Assembly: GCF_036038375.1 (NCBI RefSeq)
Contig: NZ_CP107935.1
Location: forward strand, 7,998,001-8,062,000
Direction: 5' to 3'
Length of the DNA stretch: 64,000 bases
Source of the DNA: Streptomyces sp. NBC_00414
GTDB lineage: Bacteria; Actinomycetota; Actinomycetes; Streptomycetales; Streptomycetaceae
In this document: positions 15,231-24,199 of the stretch, in pieces
Numbering within the stretch: position 1 is the first letter of the stretch
How the letters are laid out: every line of letters begins with the position of its first letter
The notes under the pieces: model-generated
The model's database searches: none
Told to the model about the DNA's origin: nothing
What the model saw: the letters and a program-made list of their open reading frames with translations, nothing else
Made by a program: the position numbers and the translations under genes

Positions 15231-17486
15231 GTGTCCACCACCGCCGACTCCCGCACAGCCCTGCGCATCTGCCCGCTCTGCGAGGCCACCTGCGGGCTGA
15301 CGCTCACCATCGAGGGGACCCGGGTGACCAGCGCGCGCGGGGACCGCGACGATGTGTTCAGCCAGGGGTTCATCTGCCCGAAGGGGGCGTCGTTCGGAGC
15401 CGCCGACGGCGACCCGGACCGCCTGCGCACCCCCCTCGTGCGCAAGGACGGCGAGTTGCGCGAGGCCACCTGGGAGGAGGCCTTCGACGCGGTCGCCGCC
15501 GGACTGCGCCCGGTCGTCGAGCGCCACGGCCCGCACTCCGTCGGAGCCGTCCTCGGCAACCCGAACGTGCACACCATGGCCGGCGCCCTCTACCCGACGG
15601 TCCTGCTCGCCGGACTCGGCACGCACAGCCTCTTCACCGCGTCCACCGTCGACCAGATGCCCAAGCACGTCTCCAGCGGCCTCCTCTACGGCGACGCCAA
15701 CGCGATCCCCGTACCCGACCTCGACCACACCGACCACCTGCTGCTGATCGGCGCCAACCCCCTGGAGTCCAACGGCAGTCTGTGCACCGCACCCGACTTC
15801 CCCGGCAAGCTCAAGGCCCTCAAGGCGCGCGGCGGCACACTGACGGTCATCGACCCCCGCCGCACCCGCACCGCCAAACTCGCCGACCGGCACGTCGCCG
15901 TCCGCCCCGGCACCGACGCACTGCTCCTCGCGGCCATGGCGTACGTCCTCTTCGACGAGCACCTCACCGACCTCGGCGAACTGGGCGAACTGGTCCAGGG
16001 AGTCGATGAACTCCGCGACGCCGTAAGGGACTTCACGCCCGAGGCCGCTGCCGGGGCGTGCGACATCGACGCCGGGACCATCCGGGCCCTCGCCCGTGAA
16101 CTGGCCGCCGCGCCCACCGCCGCCGTATACGGCCGCATCGGCAGCTGCACCGTGCCGCACGGCACCCTGGCCAGCTGGCTGGTCGACGTCCTCAACATCC
16201 TCACCGGCAACCTCGACCGGCCCGGCGGCGCCCTCTTCCCGCAGGCCGCCACCGACCGCACGCCCCGCCCCGCCGGGCCCGGCCACGGCTTCGCGCTCGG
16301 CCGCTGGCACAGCCGCGTGAGCCGTCACCCCGAGGCCAAGGGCGAACTGCCGCTCGCCGCGCTCGCCGAGGAGATCGACACCGCGACCGCCGAGGGCGAG
16401 CCGGTCCGCGCCCTCGTCGTCATCGCCGCCAACCCCGTCCTGTCCGCCCCGGACGGCGACCGCCTCGACAAGGCCCTCGACTCGCTCGACTTCATGGTCA
16501 GCGTCGACCCGTACCTGAACGAGACCTCGCGCCACGCCCACGTCGTACTGCCGCCGCCCCCGCCCTCGCAGAGCCCGCACCACGACTTCGCCTTCAACAC
16601 CCTCGCCGTACGCAACCAGGTCCGGTACACCCGCGCCGCCGTCCCCCTGGAACCCGGCAGGATGGCCGAGACGGAGATCCTCGCCCGGCTCGTCCTCGCC
16701 GCGACCGGCATGCACGGCGCCGACCCCTCCGCCGTCGACGCCCTGGTCGTCGACCAGACCCTCGGCAAGGCCGTCAAGGAAAAGCACTCCCCGGTGCACG
16801 GCCGCGACCCCCGCGAGCTCGCCGCCGCCCTCACCGGCGACACCGGCCCCGAGCGCCGCCTCGACATGATGCTGCGCCTGGGCCCGTACGGCGACGGATT
16901 CGGCGCCCGCCCCGACGGCCTGAATCTGAAGAAGCTGCTGGCCGCGCCCCACGGCATCGACCTCGGACCGCTGCAGTCGCGGCTGCCCGGCCCCCTCAAG
17001 ACCCGCAGCGGACTCGTCGAACTCTTCCCCCGGCCGCTCGCCGACGATCTCCCGCGCCTCAGGGACGCCCTCCGGCAGCGCCCCGACGGCCTCGTCCTGG
17101 TCGGCCGCCGCCATCTGCGGTCCAACAACAGCTGGATGCACAACATCCCCGCCCTCACCGGCGGCACCAACCGCTGCACCCTGCACATCCACCCCGACGA
17201 CGCCGAACGCCTCGGCGTCACCGACGGGGCACCGGTGCGCGTGAAGGGCGCCGGGGGAGAGGTCGTCGCCCCGGCCGAGGTCACCGACTCCGTACGACGC
17301 GGGGTCGTGAGCCTGCCGCACGGCTGGGGGCACGACCGGCCGGGAACCCGGCTGCGGCACGCCACCACGCACCCCGGCGTCAACGTCAACCAGCTCCTGG
17401 ACGGCAGCCTGCTCGACCCGCTGTCCGGCACGGCCGTCCTCAACGGCGTACCCGTCGACATCGCGCCTGCAGGCCCCGAGCTGTGA
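15231..17486 (+). CDS. Molybdopterin-dependent oxidoreductase with 4Fe-4S cluster
   Basis: A 751-residue member of the DMSO reductase family. The GTG at 15231 follows GGGAGG. The N-terminus has C14-x2-C17-x3-C21 and C49 for a [4Fe-4S] cluster, then the molybdopterin-binding body (e.g. DHLLLIGANPLESNGSLCTA, VIDPRRTRTAKLADRHVAV) and a C-terminal dinucleotide-binding domain (NNSWMHNIPALTGGTNRC, then GVNVNQLLDG). There is no signal peptide, so it is cytoplasmic and of formate-dehydrogenase-like or assimilatory type. The substrate is not identifiable and no partner subunit is adjacent. A TetR-type palindrome lies in its promoter region. Confidence 0.88.
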   Translation: MSTTADSRTALRICPLCEATCGLTLTIEGTRVTSARGDRDDVFSQGFICPKGASFGAADGDPDRLRTPLVRKDGELREATWEEAFDAVAAGLRPVVERHGPHSVGAVLGNPNVHTMAGALYPTVLLAGLGTHSLFTASTVDQMPKHVSSGLLYGDANAIPVPDLDHTDHLLLIGANPLESNGSLCTAPDFPGKLKALKARGGTLTVIDPRRTRTAKLADRHVAVRPGTDALLLAAMAYVLFDEHLTDLGELGELVQGVDELRDAVRDFTPEAAAGACDIDAGTIRALARELAAAPTAAVYGRIGSCTVPHGTLASWLVDVLNILTGNLDRPGGALFPQAATDRTPRPAGPGHGFALGRWHSRVSRHPEAKGELPLAALAEEIDTATAEGEPVRALVVIAANPVLSAPDGDRLDKALDSLDFMVSVDPYLNETSRHAHVVLPPPPPSQSPHHDFAFNTLAVRNQVRYTRAAVPLEPGRMAETEILARLVLAATGMHGADPSAVDALVVDQTLGKAVKEKHSPVHGRDPRELAAALTGDTGPERRLDMMLRLGPYGDGFGARPDGLNLKKLLAAPHGIDLGPLQSRLPGPLKTRSGLVELFPRPLADDLPRLRDALRQRPDGLVLVGRRHLRSNNSWMHNIPALTGGTNRCTLHIHPDDAERLGVTDGAPVRVKGAGGEVVAPAEVTDSVRRGVVSLPHGWGHDRPGTRLRHATTHPGVNVNQLLDGSLLDPLSGTAVLNGVPVDIAPAGPEL

Positions 17487-17563
17487 CTGCCACACACGCT
17501 GTGACCAGGAGTTTTGCGCTTATTGCTCTCGTGTCAACATCTTGTTAAGACTTGTGGGCCCGA

Positions 17564-17617
17564 CCTAACGTCACTCGAACCGCCGTCCCTGGTGGGAGTT
17601 CAAGGGCGAACGTTAGG
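17564..17617. promoter_or_regulatory. Inverted repeat spanning the leader of the citrate transporter gene
   Basis: CCTAACGT (17564-17571) and ACGTTAGG (17610-17617) are perfect complements 38 bases apart. The right arm sits 9 bases before the transporter ATG and contains the only AGG resembling a ribosome site. It could be an RNA hairpin masking that site or two half-operators. Confidence 0.45.
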
Positions 17618-17626
17618 TATCCACTC

Positions 17627-19144
17627 ATGCTGACCATCCTCGGCTTCACCATGATCGCGACCTTCCTGGTCCTGATCATGATGAAGAAGATGTCGCCGAT
17701 CGCGGCGCTGGTGCTGATCCCGGCACTCTTCTGTGTGTTCGTCGGAAAGGGCGCGCATCTCGGCGACTACGTCATCGAAGGGGTGGGCACCCTCGCGCCG
17801 ACCGCCGCGATGCTGATGTTCGCCATCGTGTACTTCGGCGTCATGATCGACGTCGGCCTCTTCGATCCGGTCGTCCGGGGCATCCTCAAGTTCTGCAAGG
17901 CCGACCCGATGCGGATCGTCGTCGGTACGGCCCTGCTCGCCGCGATCGTCTCCCTGGACGGCGACGGCTCGACCACCTTCATGATCACGGTCTCGGCGAT
18001 GTACCCGCTCTACAAGCGCCTCAAGATGAGCCTCGTGGTGATGACCGGTGTCGCCGCCACCGCCAACGGCGTGATGAACACCCTGCCCTGGGGCGGCCCG
18101 ACGGCCCGCGCCGCCACCGCGCTCAAGCTCGACGCCGGCGACATCTTCGTCCCGATGATCCCCGCGCTCGCCGTCGGCCTGGTCGCCGTCATCGCCCTCT
18201 CGTACGTCCTCGGCCTGCGTGAGCGCAAGCGCCTCGGCGTGCTGAGCCTGGCCGACGTGCTGGAGAAGGAGAAGCAGGAGACCGGGCTCCCCGGGACGGC
18301 GACCGGGATCCCCGGGACGGAGACCGGGACGCAGTCCGAGTCCGAGACGGTGCTGGTCGGTGCGGGTGCGGGTGTAGGCGCCGCTGCCTCCGGCGGCCCC
18401 GGTGACGGCAAGGTGCGTTTCGCCAAGACCACGGGCGGCGCCGGATCCGGCACCGACGCCGACGCGCGGGCCGAGGGCGACGACGAAGAGGACGACGTAC
18501 GCCTCCAGGGCCTCGACCCGAACCGTGCCACCCTGCGTCCCAAGCTGTACTGGTTCAACGCGCTGCTCACGGCCGTCCTCCTGACCGCCATGATCATGGA
18601 ACTGCTGCCGATCCCGGTCCTGTTCCTGCTCGCCGCGGCGCTCGCCCTGACGGTCAACTTTCCGAACATCCCGGACCAGCGGGAGCGCCTGGCCGCCCAC
18701 GCCGACAACGTCCTCAACGTCTCCGGCATGGTCTTCGCCGCCGCCGTCTTCACCGGCGTCCTCCAGGGCACCGGCATGGTCGACTCCATGGCCGAATGGC
18801 TCGTCGACGGCATCCCCGACGGCATGGGCCCGCACATGGCCGTCGTCACCGGCGCCCTGAGCCTGCCGCTCACCTACTTCATGTCGAACGACGGCTTCTA
18901 CTTCGGTGTCCTGCCGGTCCTCGCCGAGGCGGGTGCCGCGCACGGTGTCTCGCCGCTGGAGATCGCCCGCGCCTCCCTGGTGGGCCAGCCGCTGCACATG
19001 TCGAGCCCGCTGGTCCCGGCCGTCTACGTGCTGGTCGGCATGGCCAAGGTCGACTTCGGCGACCACACCAAGTTCGTGGTCAAGTGGGCCGCCCTCACCT
19101 CGCTCGTGGTCCTCGGCTCCGGAATCCTGTTCGGCATCATCTGA
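17627..19144 (+). CDS. CitMHS-family metal-citrate transporter
   Basis: A 505-residue membrane protein of the CitMHS family, which carries Mg- or Ca-citrate with protons. The ATG at 17627 starts MLTILGFTMIATFLVLIMMK. Recognised stretches are LDGDGSTTFMITVSAMYPLY, NTLPWGGPTARAATAL and the C-terminal MSSPLVPAVYVLVGMAKVDF. About twelve helices are broken by a long hydrophilic loop (residues about 215-300), low-complexity and rich in Gly/Thr/Asp. An MFS gene follows 85 bases downstream. The leader inverted repeat may regulate translation or transcription. Confidence 0.9.
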   Translation: MLTILGFTMIATFLVLIMMKKMSPIAALVLIPALFCVFVGKGAHLGDYVIEGVGTLAPTAAMLMFAIVYFGVMIDVGLFDPVVRGILKFCKADPMRIVVGTALLAAIVSLDGDGSTTFMITVSAMYPLYKRLKMSLVVMTGVAATANGVMNTLPWGGPTARAATALKLDAGDIFVPMIPALAVGLVAVIALSYVLGLRERKRLGVLSLADVLEKEKQETGLPGTATGIPGTETGTQSESETVLVGAGAGVGAAASGGPGDGKVRFAKTTGGAGSGTDADARAEGDDEEDDVRLQGLDPNRATLRPKLYWFNALLTAVLLTAMIMELLPIPVLFLLAAALALTVNFPNIPDQRERLAAHADNVLNVSGMVFAAAVFTGVLQGTGMVDSMAEWLVDGIPDGMGPHMAVVTGALSLPLTYFMSNDGFYFGVLPVLAEAGAAHGVSPLEIARASLVGQPLHMSSPLVPAVYVLVGMAKVDFGDHTKFVVKWAALTSLVVLGSGILFGII

Positions 19145-19229
19145 CCCGGCCCCCGGCCCTCGGCCCCTGGCCCAACGCCCGGCCGGGAGGCCGATCCCAA
19201 CCGATTCCCGACCGATGGAGAACGTCACT

Positions 19230-20483
19230 GTGAGGCCCGGTACGAACCGCGGCTGGCTGCTCCGCCTCGTCATCGCCTTCAGCTTCGCGCAGGGGGCGGT
19301 GTCTATGGCACGGCCCGCCGTCTCCTACCGGGCCCTCGCGCTGGGCGCCGACGAACGCGCGATCGGTGTGATCGCCGGGGTGTACGCCCTGCTGCCGCTC
19401 TTCGCCGCCGTACCGCTCGGCCGCAGGACCGACCACGGCCGGTGCGCCCCGCTCCTCCCGGTCGGCGTCGTCCTCATCGCCGGCGGCTGCGCCCTCAGCG
19501 GTACGGCGGACTCCCTCGCCGCGATGGCGGCCTGGAGCGGTGTGATGGGCCTCGGACACCTCTCCTTCGTGATCGGCGCCCAGTCGCTCGTGGCCCGGCA
19601 GTCCGCGCCGCACGAACAGGACCGCAACTTCGGCCACTTCACCATCGGCGCCTCGCTCGGCCAGCTCGTCGGGCCGATCGCCGCGGGCGCGCTGATCGGC
19701 GGCCCGGACATGGCGGGCACCAGCGCCCTCGCCCTGCTGGTCGCGGGCGGGGTCGCGGCCGTCTCGTTCGTCTCCCTGTGGCGCATCGAGCACCGCACAC
19801 CGTCCACCTCCCGTACGGGACGGGGCGCACGCGTGCCCGTGCACCGCATCCTGCGCACCCGGGGCGTACCGGCGGGCATCTTCATCAGCCTCGCCGTGCT
19901 CTCCACGACGGACATCCTCACCGCGTACCTGCCCGTGGTCGGTGAACACCGGGGCATCGCGCCCTCCGTGATCGGCCTGCTGCTCAGCCTGCGCGCGGCG
20001 GCGACCATCGCGTGCCGCCTGGTGATGACGCCGATGCTGCGGCTGCTGGGCCGGGCCGCGCTGCTCGCCACGACCTGTCTGCTGGCGGCGCTGCTGTGCG
20101 CGGGGATCGCCCTGCCCGTGCCGGTCTGGGCGCTCGCCGTGATCCTCGCCGCGCTCGGCTTCTGCCTGGGCGTCGGCCAGCCCCTGTCGATGACCACGGT
20201 CGTCCAGGCGGCCCCGGACGACGCCCGTTCCACCGCCCTCGCCCTGCGGCTGACCGGCAACCGGCTCGGGCAGGTCGCCGCGCCCGCCTCCGCGGGCCTG
20301 ATCGCCGGAGTCGCGGGCGTGGCCGCGCCGTTCGTGATGCTCGGGGTGCTGCTGCTGATCGCCTCGGGACTGGGGCTGCGACAGGGCCGTACCGCGAACG
20401 GACCCGAAACGGCCGCGAGCCGGGACAGGACCGTGCCCGCGCCTGAACTGGAGAAACGCCGAACGGGGCACGGCCGCGCCTGA
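19230..20483 (+). CDS. Major facilitator superfamily transporter
   Basis: A 417-residue protein with twelve predicted helices (first helix LVIAFSFAQGAVSMARPAVS). The characteristic loop-2/3 sequence PLGRRTDHGR and the central and C-terminal halves are complete. The GTG at 19230 is preferred because GGAG lies nine bases before it; the ATG at 19215 is in frame and would contain that site. It is probably a drug- or metabolite-exporter of the YajR/Spinster-like type. The substrate is unknown. It follows the citrate transporter on the same strand and may be co-transcribed. Confidence 0.85.
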   Translation: MRPGTNRGWLLRLVIAFSFAQGAVSMARPAVSYRALALGADERAIGVIAGVYALLPLFAAVPLGRRTDHGRCAPLLPVGVVLIAGGCALSGTADSLAAMAAWSGVMGLGHLSFVIGAQSLVARQSAPHEQDRNFGHFTIGASLGQLVGPIAAGALIGGPDMAGTSALALLVAGGVAAVSFVSLWRIEHRTPSTSRTGRGARVPVHRILRTRGVPAGIFISLAVLSTTDILTAYLPVVGEHRGIAPSVIGLLLSLRAAATIACRLVMTPMLRLLGRAALLATTCLLAALLCAGIALPVPVWALAVILAALGFCLGVGQPLSMTTVVQAAPDDARSTALALRLTGNRLGQVAAPASAGLIAGVAGVAAPFVMLGVLLLIASGLGLRQGRTANGPETAASRDRTVPAPELEKRRTGHGRA

Positions 20484-20627
20484 TTTGCACGGGACCGGGC
20501 CGTTCAAAGGGTTCCCCGGGCATGCGCGGTCCGTTAGCTTCCGTGACTCATAGGTCTCGTACGCACCCGCACGAGACACCCGTCCGCGGAGCATCAGCGC
20601 CCCGTGAGTCCCCGGGGGTCACGCGTC

Positions 20628-21980
20628 ATGCCACGTGCCGTCTCTCTGCATCAGGTCAGCAAGTCCTACACGCAAGGCGTCCGCGTGGTGGAGCGGCTGT
20701 CGCTCGACATCGCGCCCGGCGAGTTCCTGGTCCTGCTCGGCCCGTCCGGCTGCGGCAAGTCGACCGTGCTGAGGATGATCGCCGGACTGGAGGAGCCCAC
20801 CGAGGGAGAGGTACGGCTCGACGGGGCGTACGCCAACCATCTCCCGCCCTCCGAGCGGGACATGGCGATGGTCTTCCAGAACTACGCGCTCTACCCGACC
20901 ATGAACAGCGGCGCGAACATCGGTTTCCCCCTGCGGATCGAGGACCCCGGCCGGGACCCGCGCCCGCGCGTCGAGGCCACGGCCAGGATGCTCGGCATCG
21001 AGGACCTCCTGGACCGCTTCCCCCACCAGCTCTCCGGCGGGGAACGCCAGCGCGTGGCGATGGGCCGGGCGATCGCCCGGCACCCCTCCGCCTTCCTGAT
21101 GGACGAACCGCTGGCCAACCTCGACGCCAAGCTCCGCAGCCATCTGCGGGCCGAGATCGCCCGGCTCACCCGGGACCTGGACGTCACGACCCTGTACGTC
21201 ACCCACGACCAGGCGGAGGCCATGTCGCTCGGCGACCGCGTCGCCGTCCTGCGCGGCGGCGTCCTCCAGCAGCTCGGTACCCCGCGCACGGTCTACGCGC
21301 TGCCGGAGAACGTCTTCGTCGCCGCCTTCATCGGCACCCCCAGGATCAATCTGCTCCGGGGCGTCGTCCTCGCCCCGCTCGACGGGGCCATGTCGATCGG
21401 CCTCGGCCGCCAGTCCCTCGTCCTGCCCGAACCGCTGTCCCCTGACCACCGGTTGCTCCGGGTGCAGCAGGGGCGCGAGGTCATCGTCGGGCTGCGCTCC
21501 GAGGCCGTACGCCTCGCCAGACCCGGGCAGGCCAGGCCCGGGGAGGTGGCGATCAGCGGGCTCGTCGAGCATGTGGAGTTCCAGGGGCACGAGGTCCTGG
21601 TCCACCTCGACACCGGGTCGCAGCCCGCGTTCGTACCGGATCTGGAGGCGCCGCGCCCGGTGGCCCGGCCGGCAGGGCGCCGCCGGCGGGAGGGCCGTGT
21701 CCTCGGCCGGCTGCGGGGCCGGGCGGCCGGTGCGCTGCGGGCCGGGCCCGTCGTGGTCCTGGAGCACCCCGCCGACGCGGAGCCGGACCGGCCGCCCGAG
21801 CCGCCGCCGGGCGAGGCGCGGCTGCCGGGTGACCTCATCGTGCGTACGACACCGGACCACGCGCTCCGGCCCGGCATGCATGTCCCGCTCCTCGTGGACC
21901 TCGCCCACCTGTTCGTCTTCGACCACCATGGCGTACGCATCTGCCCGGCCCCGGCGCGGCTGCCGGACCTGGAGGCGTGA
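20628..21980 (+). CDS. MalK/UgpC/MsiK-type ABC transporter ATP-binding protein, orphan
   Basis: A 450-residue ATPase with Walker A (GPSGCGKST, residues about 39-47), Q-loop MVFQNYALYP, signature LSGGERQRVAMGRA and Walker B AFLMDEPLANLD. The C-terminal regulatory OB-fold domain is long, with a basic, Pro/Arg-rich insert (residues about 345-400, e.g. RPAGRRRREGRVLGRLRGRA). It resembles the shared sugar-importer ATPase MsiK. No permease or binding protein gene is nearby, which suits a multi-system ATPase. The start is uncertain: ATG at 20628 or the GTG at 20604. Confidence 0.82.
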   Translation: MPRAVSLHQVSKSYTQGVRVVERLSLDIAPGEFLVLLGPSGCGKSTVLRMIAGLEEPTEGEVRLDGAYANHLPPSERDMAMVFQNYALYPTMNSGANIGFPLRIEDPGRDPRPRVEATARMLGIEDLLDRFPHQLSGGERQRVAMGRAIARHPSAFLMDEPLANLDAKLRSHLRAEIARLTRDLDVTTLYVTHDQAEAMSLGDRVAVLRGGVLQQLGTPRTVYALPENVFVAAFIGTPRINLLRGVVLAPLDGAMSIGLGRQSLVLPEPLSPDHRLLRVQQGREVIVGLRSEAVRLARPGQARPGEVAISGLVEHVEFQGHEVLVHLDTGSQPAFVPDLEAPRPVARPAGRRRREGRVLGRLRGRAAGALRAGPVVVLEHPADAEPDRPPEPPPGEARLPGDLIVRTTPDHALRPGMHVPLLVDLAHLFVFDHHGVRICPAPARLPDLEA

Positions 21981-22000
21981 CGCGCGGTAGTCATTCACCC

Positions 22001-22462
22001 ATGATCATGAACCTCACCCGCAGCCGCCTCGCCGCCGCGACGGCCTCCGCCCTGCTGTTCGCCGGTGCCCCGGCCGCGTACGCGACGCTCACCGACGACA
22101 GGCCGCGGGAGGCCACCCCGACGGTCAGGGGCGCGGCCTACGTCGAGACCCGGCTGTTCTTCGGAACCGAGCGCCCCGACGGCGGTCCGGCGGTCACCGA
22201 CGGGCAGTTCATGGACTTCGTCGACCGGAAAGTCACTCCGGCCTTCCCGGACGGGCTCACTGTGCAGGGCGGGCGCGGGCAGTGGCGGGACGGCAACGGC
22301 ATCATCGAACGGGAGCGGTCGTACGAGCTGATCCTGCTGTATCCGGTCGGGCGGGCGCGGGCGGCCGACCCCTCGATCGAGCGCGTCCGCGACGCCTACG
22401 AGAGGGAGTTCGCCCAGGAATCCGTGGCGAGGCTGGACGAGCCGACCCACGCGGACTTCTGA
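22001..22462 (+). CDS. DUF3574 domain secreted protein
   Basis: A 153-residue protein, starting MIMNLTRSRLAAATASALLF with a signal peptide cleaved near ALA-type YATL. The body matches DUF3574 in my recollection: ETRLFFGTERPDGGPAVTDG, then GRGQWRDGNGIIERERSYEL. The fold is ferredoxin-like and the function unknown. It lies 20 bases after the orphan ATPase gene. A second ATG at 22007 is an alternative start. It stands alone before a 250-base gap. Confidence 0.8.
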   Translation: MIMNLTRSRLAAATASALLFAGAPAAYATLTDDRPREATPTVRGAAYVETRLFFGTERPDGGPAVTDGQFMDFVDRKVTPAFPDGLTVQGGRGQWRDGNGIIERERSYELILLYPVGRARAADPSIERVRDAYEREFAQESVARLDEPTHADF

Positions 22463-22715
22463 CCCCCGCCGTCCGGCCGCGACCGCCGTGCCCGGCCGGT
22501 CGCGCGGTTGCTCGCGCCCCTGGGCGAGGGCGGGCGTGGCTGTGTGCCTGCGGGCGCGACCAGTCACAACACGCCCGCGGCCGACACACCGCCCGGGCCC
22601 CTCCTCGGAACCGCAAAGCCCACCTCTGGCGTGCAAAAACTAACACCGCTAGTTTGTAGCGCGGACGACAGCTAGGTTGGAGGCCGGACGACGACGCCCC
22701 TCCCGGGAGGAACGC
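22463..22715. other. Gap between the DUF3574 and aldehyde dehydrogenase genes
   Basis: No gene seen. It holds a GC-rich stretch (22470-22610) with weak stem potential, then a low-GC section with the operator at 22637-22655, about 60 bases before the aldehyde dehydrogenase start. The ribosome site GGGAGG lies at 22704-22709. Confidence 0.6.
22637..22655. promoter_or_regulatory. Operator-like palindrome upstream of aldehyde dehydrogenase
   Basis: AAACTAAC-ACC-GCTAGTTT, with arms matching at seven of eight positions. It agrees at 14 of 19 bases, with identical geometry, with the site at 28058-28076 beside the TetR gene that starts at 28039. Confidence 0.6.
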
Positions 22716-24104
22716 ATGAAGGCACATGACGGCATGTACATAGACGGCGACTGGCGCCCCGCGGCCGGGACGGACACGATCGCCGTCGTGAACCCGGCCG
22801 ACGAGCAGGTCATCGCCCACGTCCCGGCGGGCACGATCGAGGACGTCGACGCCGCCGTACGGGCCGCACGCACCGCCTTCCCGGCCTGGGCCGCCACCCC
22901 GCCCGCCGAGCGTGCCGCACTCATCGGCGCCCTGCGGGACGTCCTCGTCGCCCGCAAGGACGAGATCGCCGAGACGGTCACCGCCGAACTCGGCTCGCCG
23001 CTGAAGTTCTCCCAGGCGGTGCACGTCGGCGCGCCGATCGCGGTCGCAGGCTCGTACGCGGACCTCGCCGCCTCCCACCCCTTCGAGGAGAAGGTCGGCA
23101 ACTCGACCGTCTACCTCGAACCGGTCGGCGTCGTCGGCGCGATCACGCCCTGGAACTACCCCCTGCACCAGATCGTCGCCAAGGTCGCCCCGGCCCTCGC
23201 GGCCGGCTGCACGGTTGTGCTGAAGCCCGCCGAGGACACCCCGCTGACCGCTCAGATCTTCGCGGAGGCGGTCCACGAGGCGGGTGTGCCGGCCGGTGTC
23301 TTCAACCTCGTCACCGGCCTCGGCCCGGTCGCCGGCCAGGCGCTCGCCGAGCACGAGGGCGTGGACCTGCTCTCCTTCACCGGCTCGACGGCCGTCGGCC
23401 GGCAGATCGGCGCGACGGCGGGCGCGGCCGTCAAGCGGGTCGCCCTGGAACTGGGCGGCAAGTCCGCCAACGTCATCCTGCCCAGCGCCGACCTGGCCAA
23501 GGCCGTGAACGTCGGCGTGGCCAACGTGATGTCCAACTCCGGCCAGACGTGCAGCGCCTGGACCCGCATGCTGGTGCACGACTCCCAGTACGACGAGGCC
23601 GTCGCCCTGGCCGCCGACGCCGCCGCGAAGTACGGCGAGCGCATCGGCCCCGTCGTCAACGCCAAGCAGCAGCAGCGCGTGCGCGGTTACATCGAGAAGG
23701 GCGTCGGCGAGGGCGCCCGGCTGGTCGCCGGAGGGCCCGAAGCCCCGCGGGAGCAGGGGTACTTCATCAGCCCGACCGTCTTCGCCGACGTCACCCCCCA
23801 GATGGCGATCGCCCAGGAGGAGATCTTCGGCCCGGTCCTGTCGATCATCCGGTACGAGGACGAGGCGGACGCCCTGCGCATCGCGAACGGCACGGTGTAC
23901 GGGCTCGCGGGCGCCGTCTGGGCCGGGGACGAGGCGGAGGCCGTGGCCTTCGCGCGCCGACTCGACACCGGCCAGGTCGACATCAACGGCGGACGCTTCA
24001 ACCCCCGGGCTCCCTTCGGCGGTTACAAGCAGTCGGGCGTCGGGCGCGAGCTGGGCTCCCACGGACTGTCCGAGTACCTCCAGACCAAGTCCCTCCAGTT
24101 CTGA
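22716..24104 (+). CDS. Aldehyde dehydrogenase, NAD(P)-dependent
   Basis: A 462-residue enzyme. The ATG at 22716 follows GGGAGGAA. Key sites are GAITPWNYPLHQIVAK (cofactor region), ELGGKSANVI (general-base Glu) and NSGQTCSAWTRM (catalytic Cys279). The length is normal. An alcohol dehydrogenase gene starts 95 bases downstream, so alcohol-to-acid oxidation of one substrate is plausible. The palindrome at 22637-22655 matches the operator next to the TetR gene at 27.4-28.0 kb and probably controls this operon. Confidence 0.93.
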   Translation: MKAHDGMYIDGDWRPAAGTDTIAVVNPADEQVIAHVPAGTIEDVDAAVRAARTAFPAWAATPPAERAALIGALRDVLVARKDEIAETVTAELGSPLKFSQAVHVGAPIAVAGSYADLAASHPFEEKVGNSTVYLEPVGVVGAITPWNYPLHQIVAKVAPALAAGCTVVLKPAEDTPLTAQIFAEAVHEAGVPAGVFNLVTGLGPVAGQALAEHEGVDLLSFTGSTAVGRQIGATAGAAVKRVALELGGKSANVILPSADLAKAVNVGVANVMSNSGQTCSAWTRMLVHDSQYDEAVALAADAAAKYGERIGPVVNAKQQQRVRGYIEKGVGEGARLVAGGPEAPREQGYFISPTVFADVTPQMAIAQEEIFGPVLSIIRYEDEADALRIANGTVYGLAGAVWAGDEAEAVAFARRLDTGQVDINGGRFNPRAPFGGYKQSGVGRELGSHGLSEYLQTKSLQF

Positions 24105-24199
24105 AGATGCGCAGAGCTGTAGAGATGTGCCGTGCTGAAGATTGCCGTGCTGAAGATGTGCGGTTCTGAAGTTCCAGAGTCCTAGGAGCGTTGTACGTC

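Noticed and set aside
14898..17495. An 865-codon minus-strand frame opposite the molybdopterin oxidoreductase
   Set aside because: It is antisense to a protein with complete Fe-S and cofactor motifs; the antisense frame has a low-complexity Gly/Ala/Val composition and no domain.
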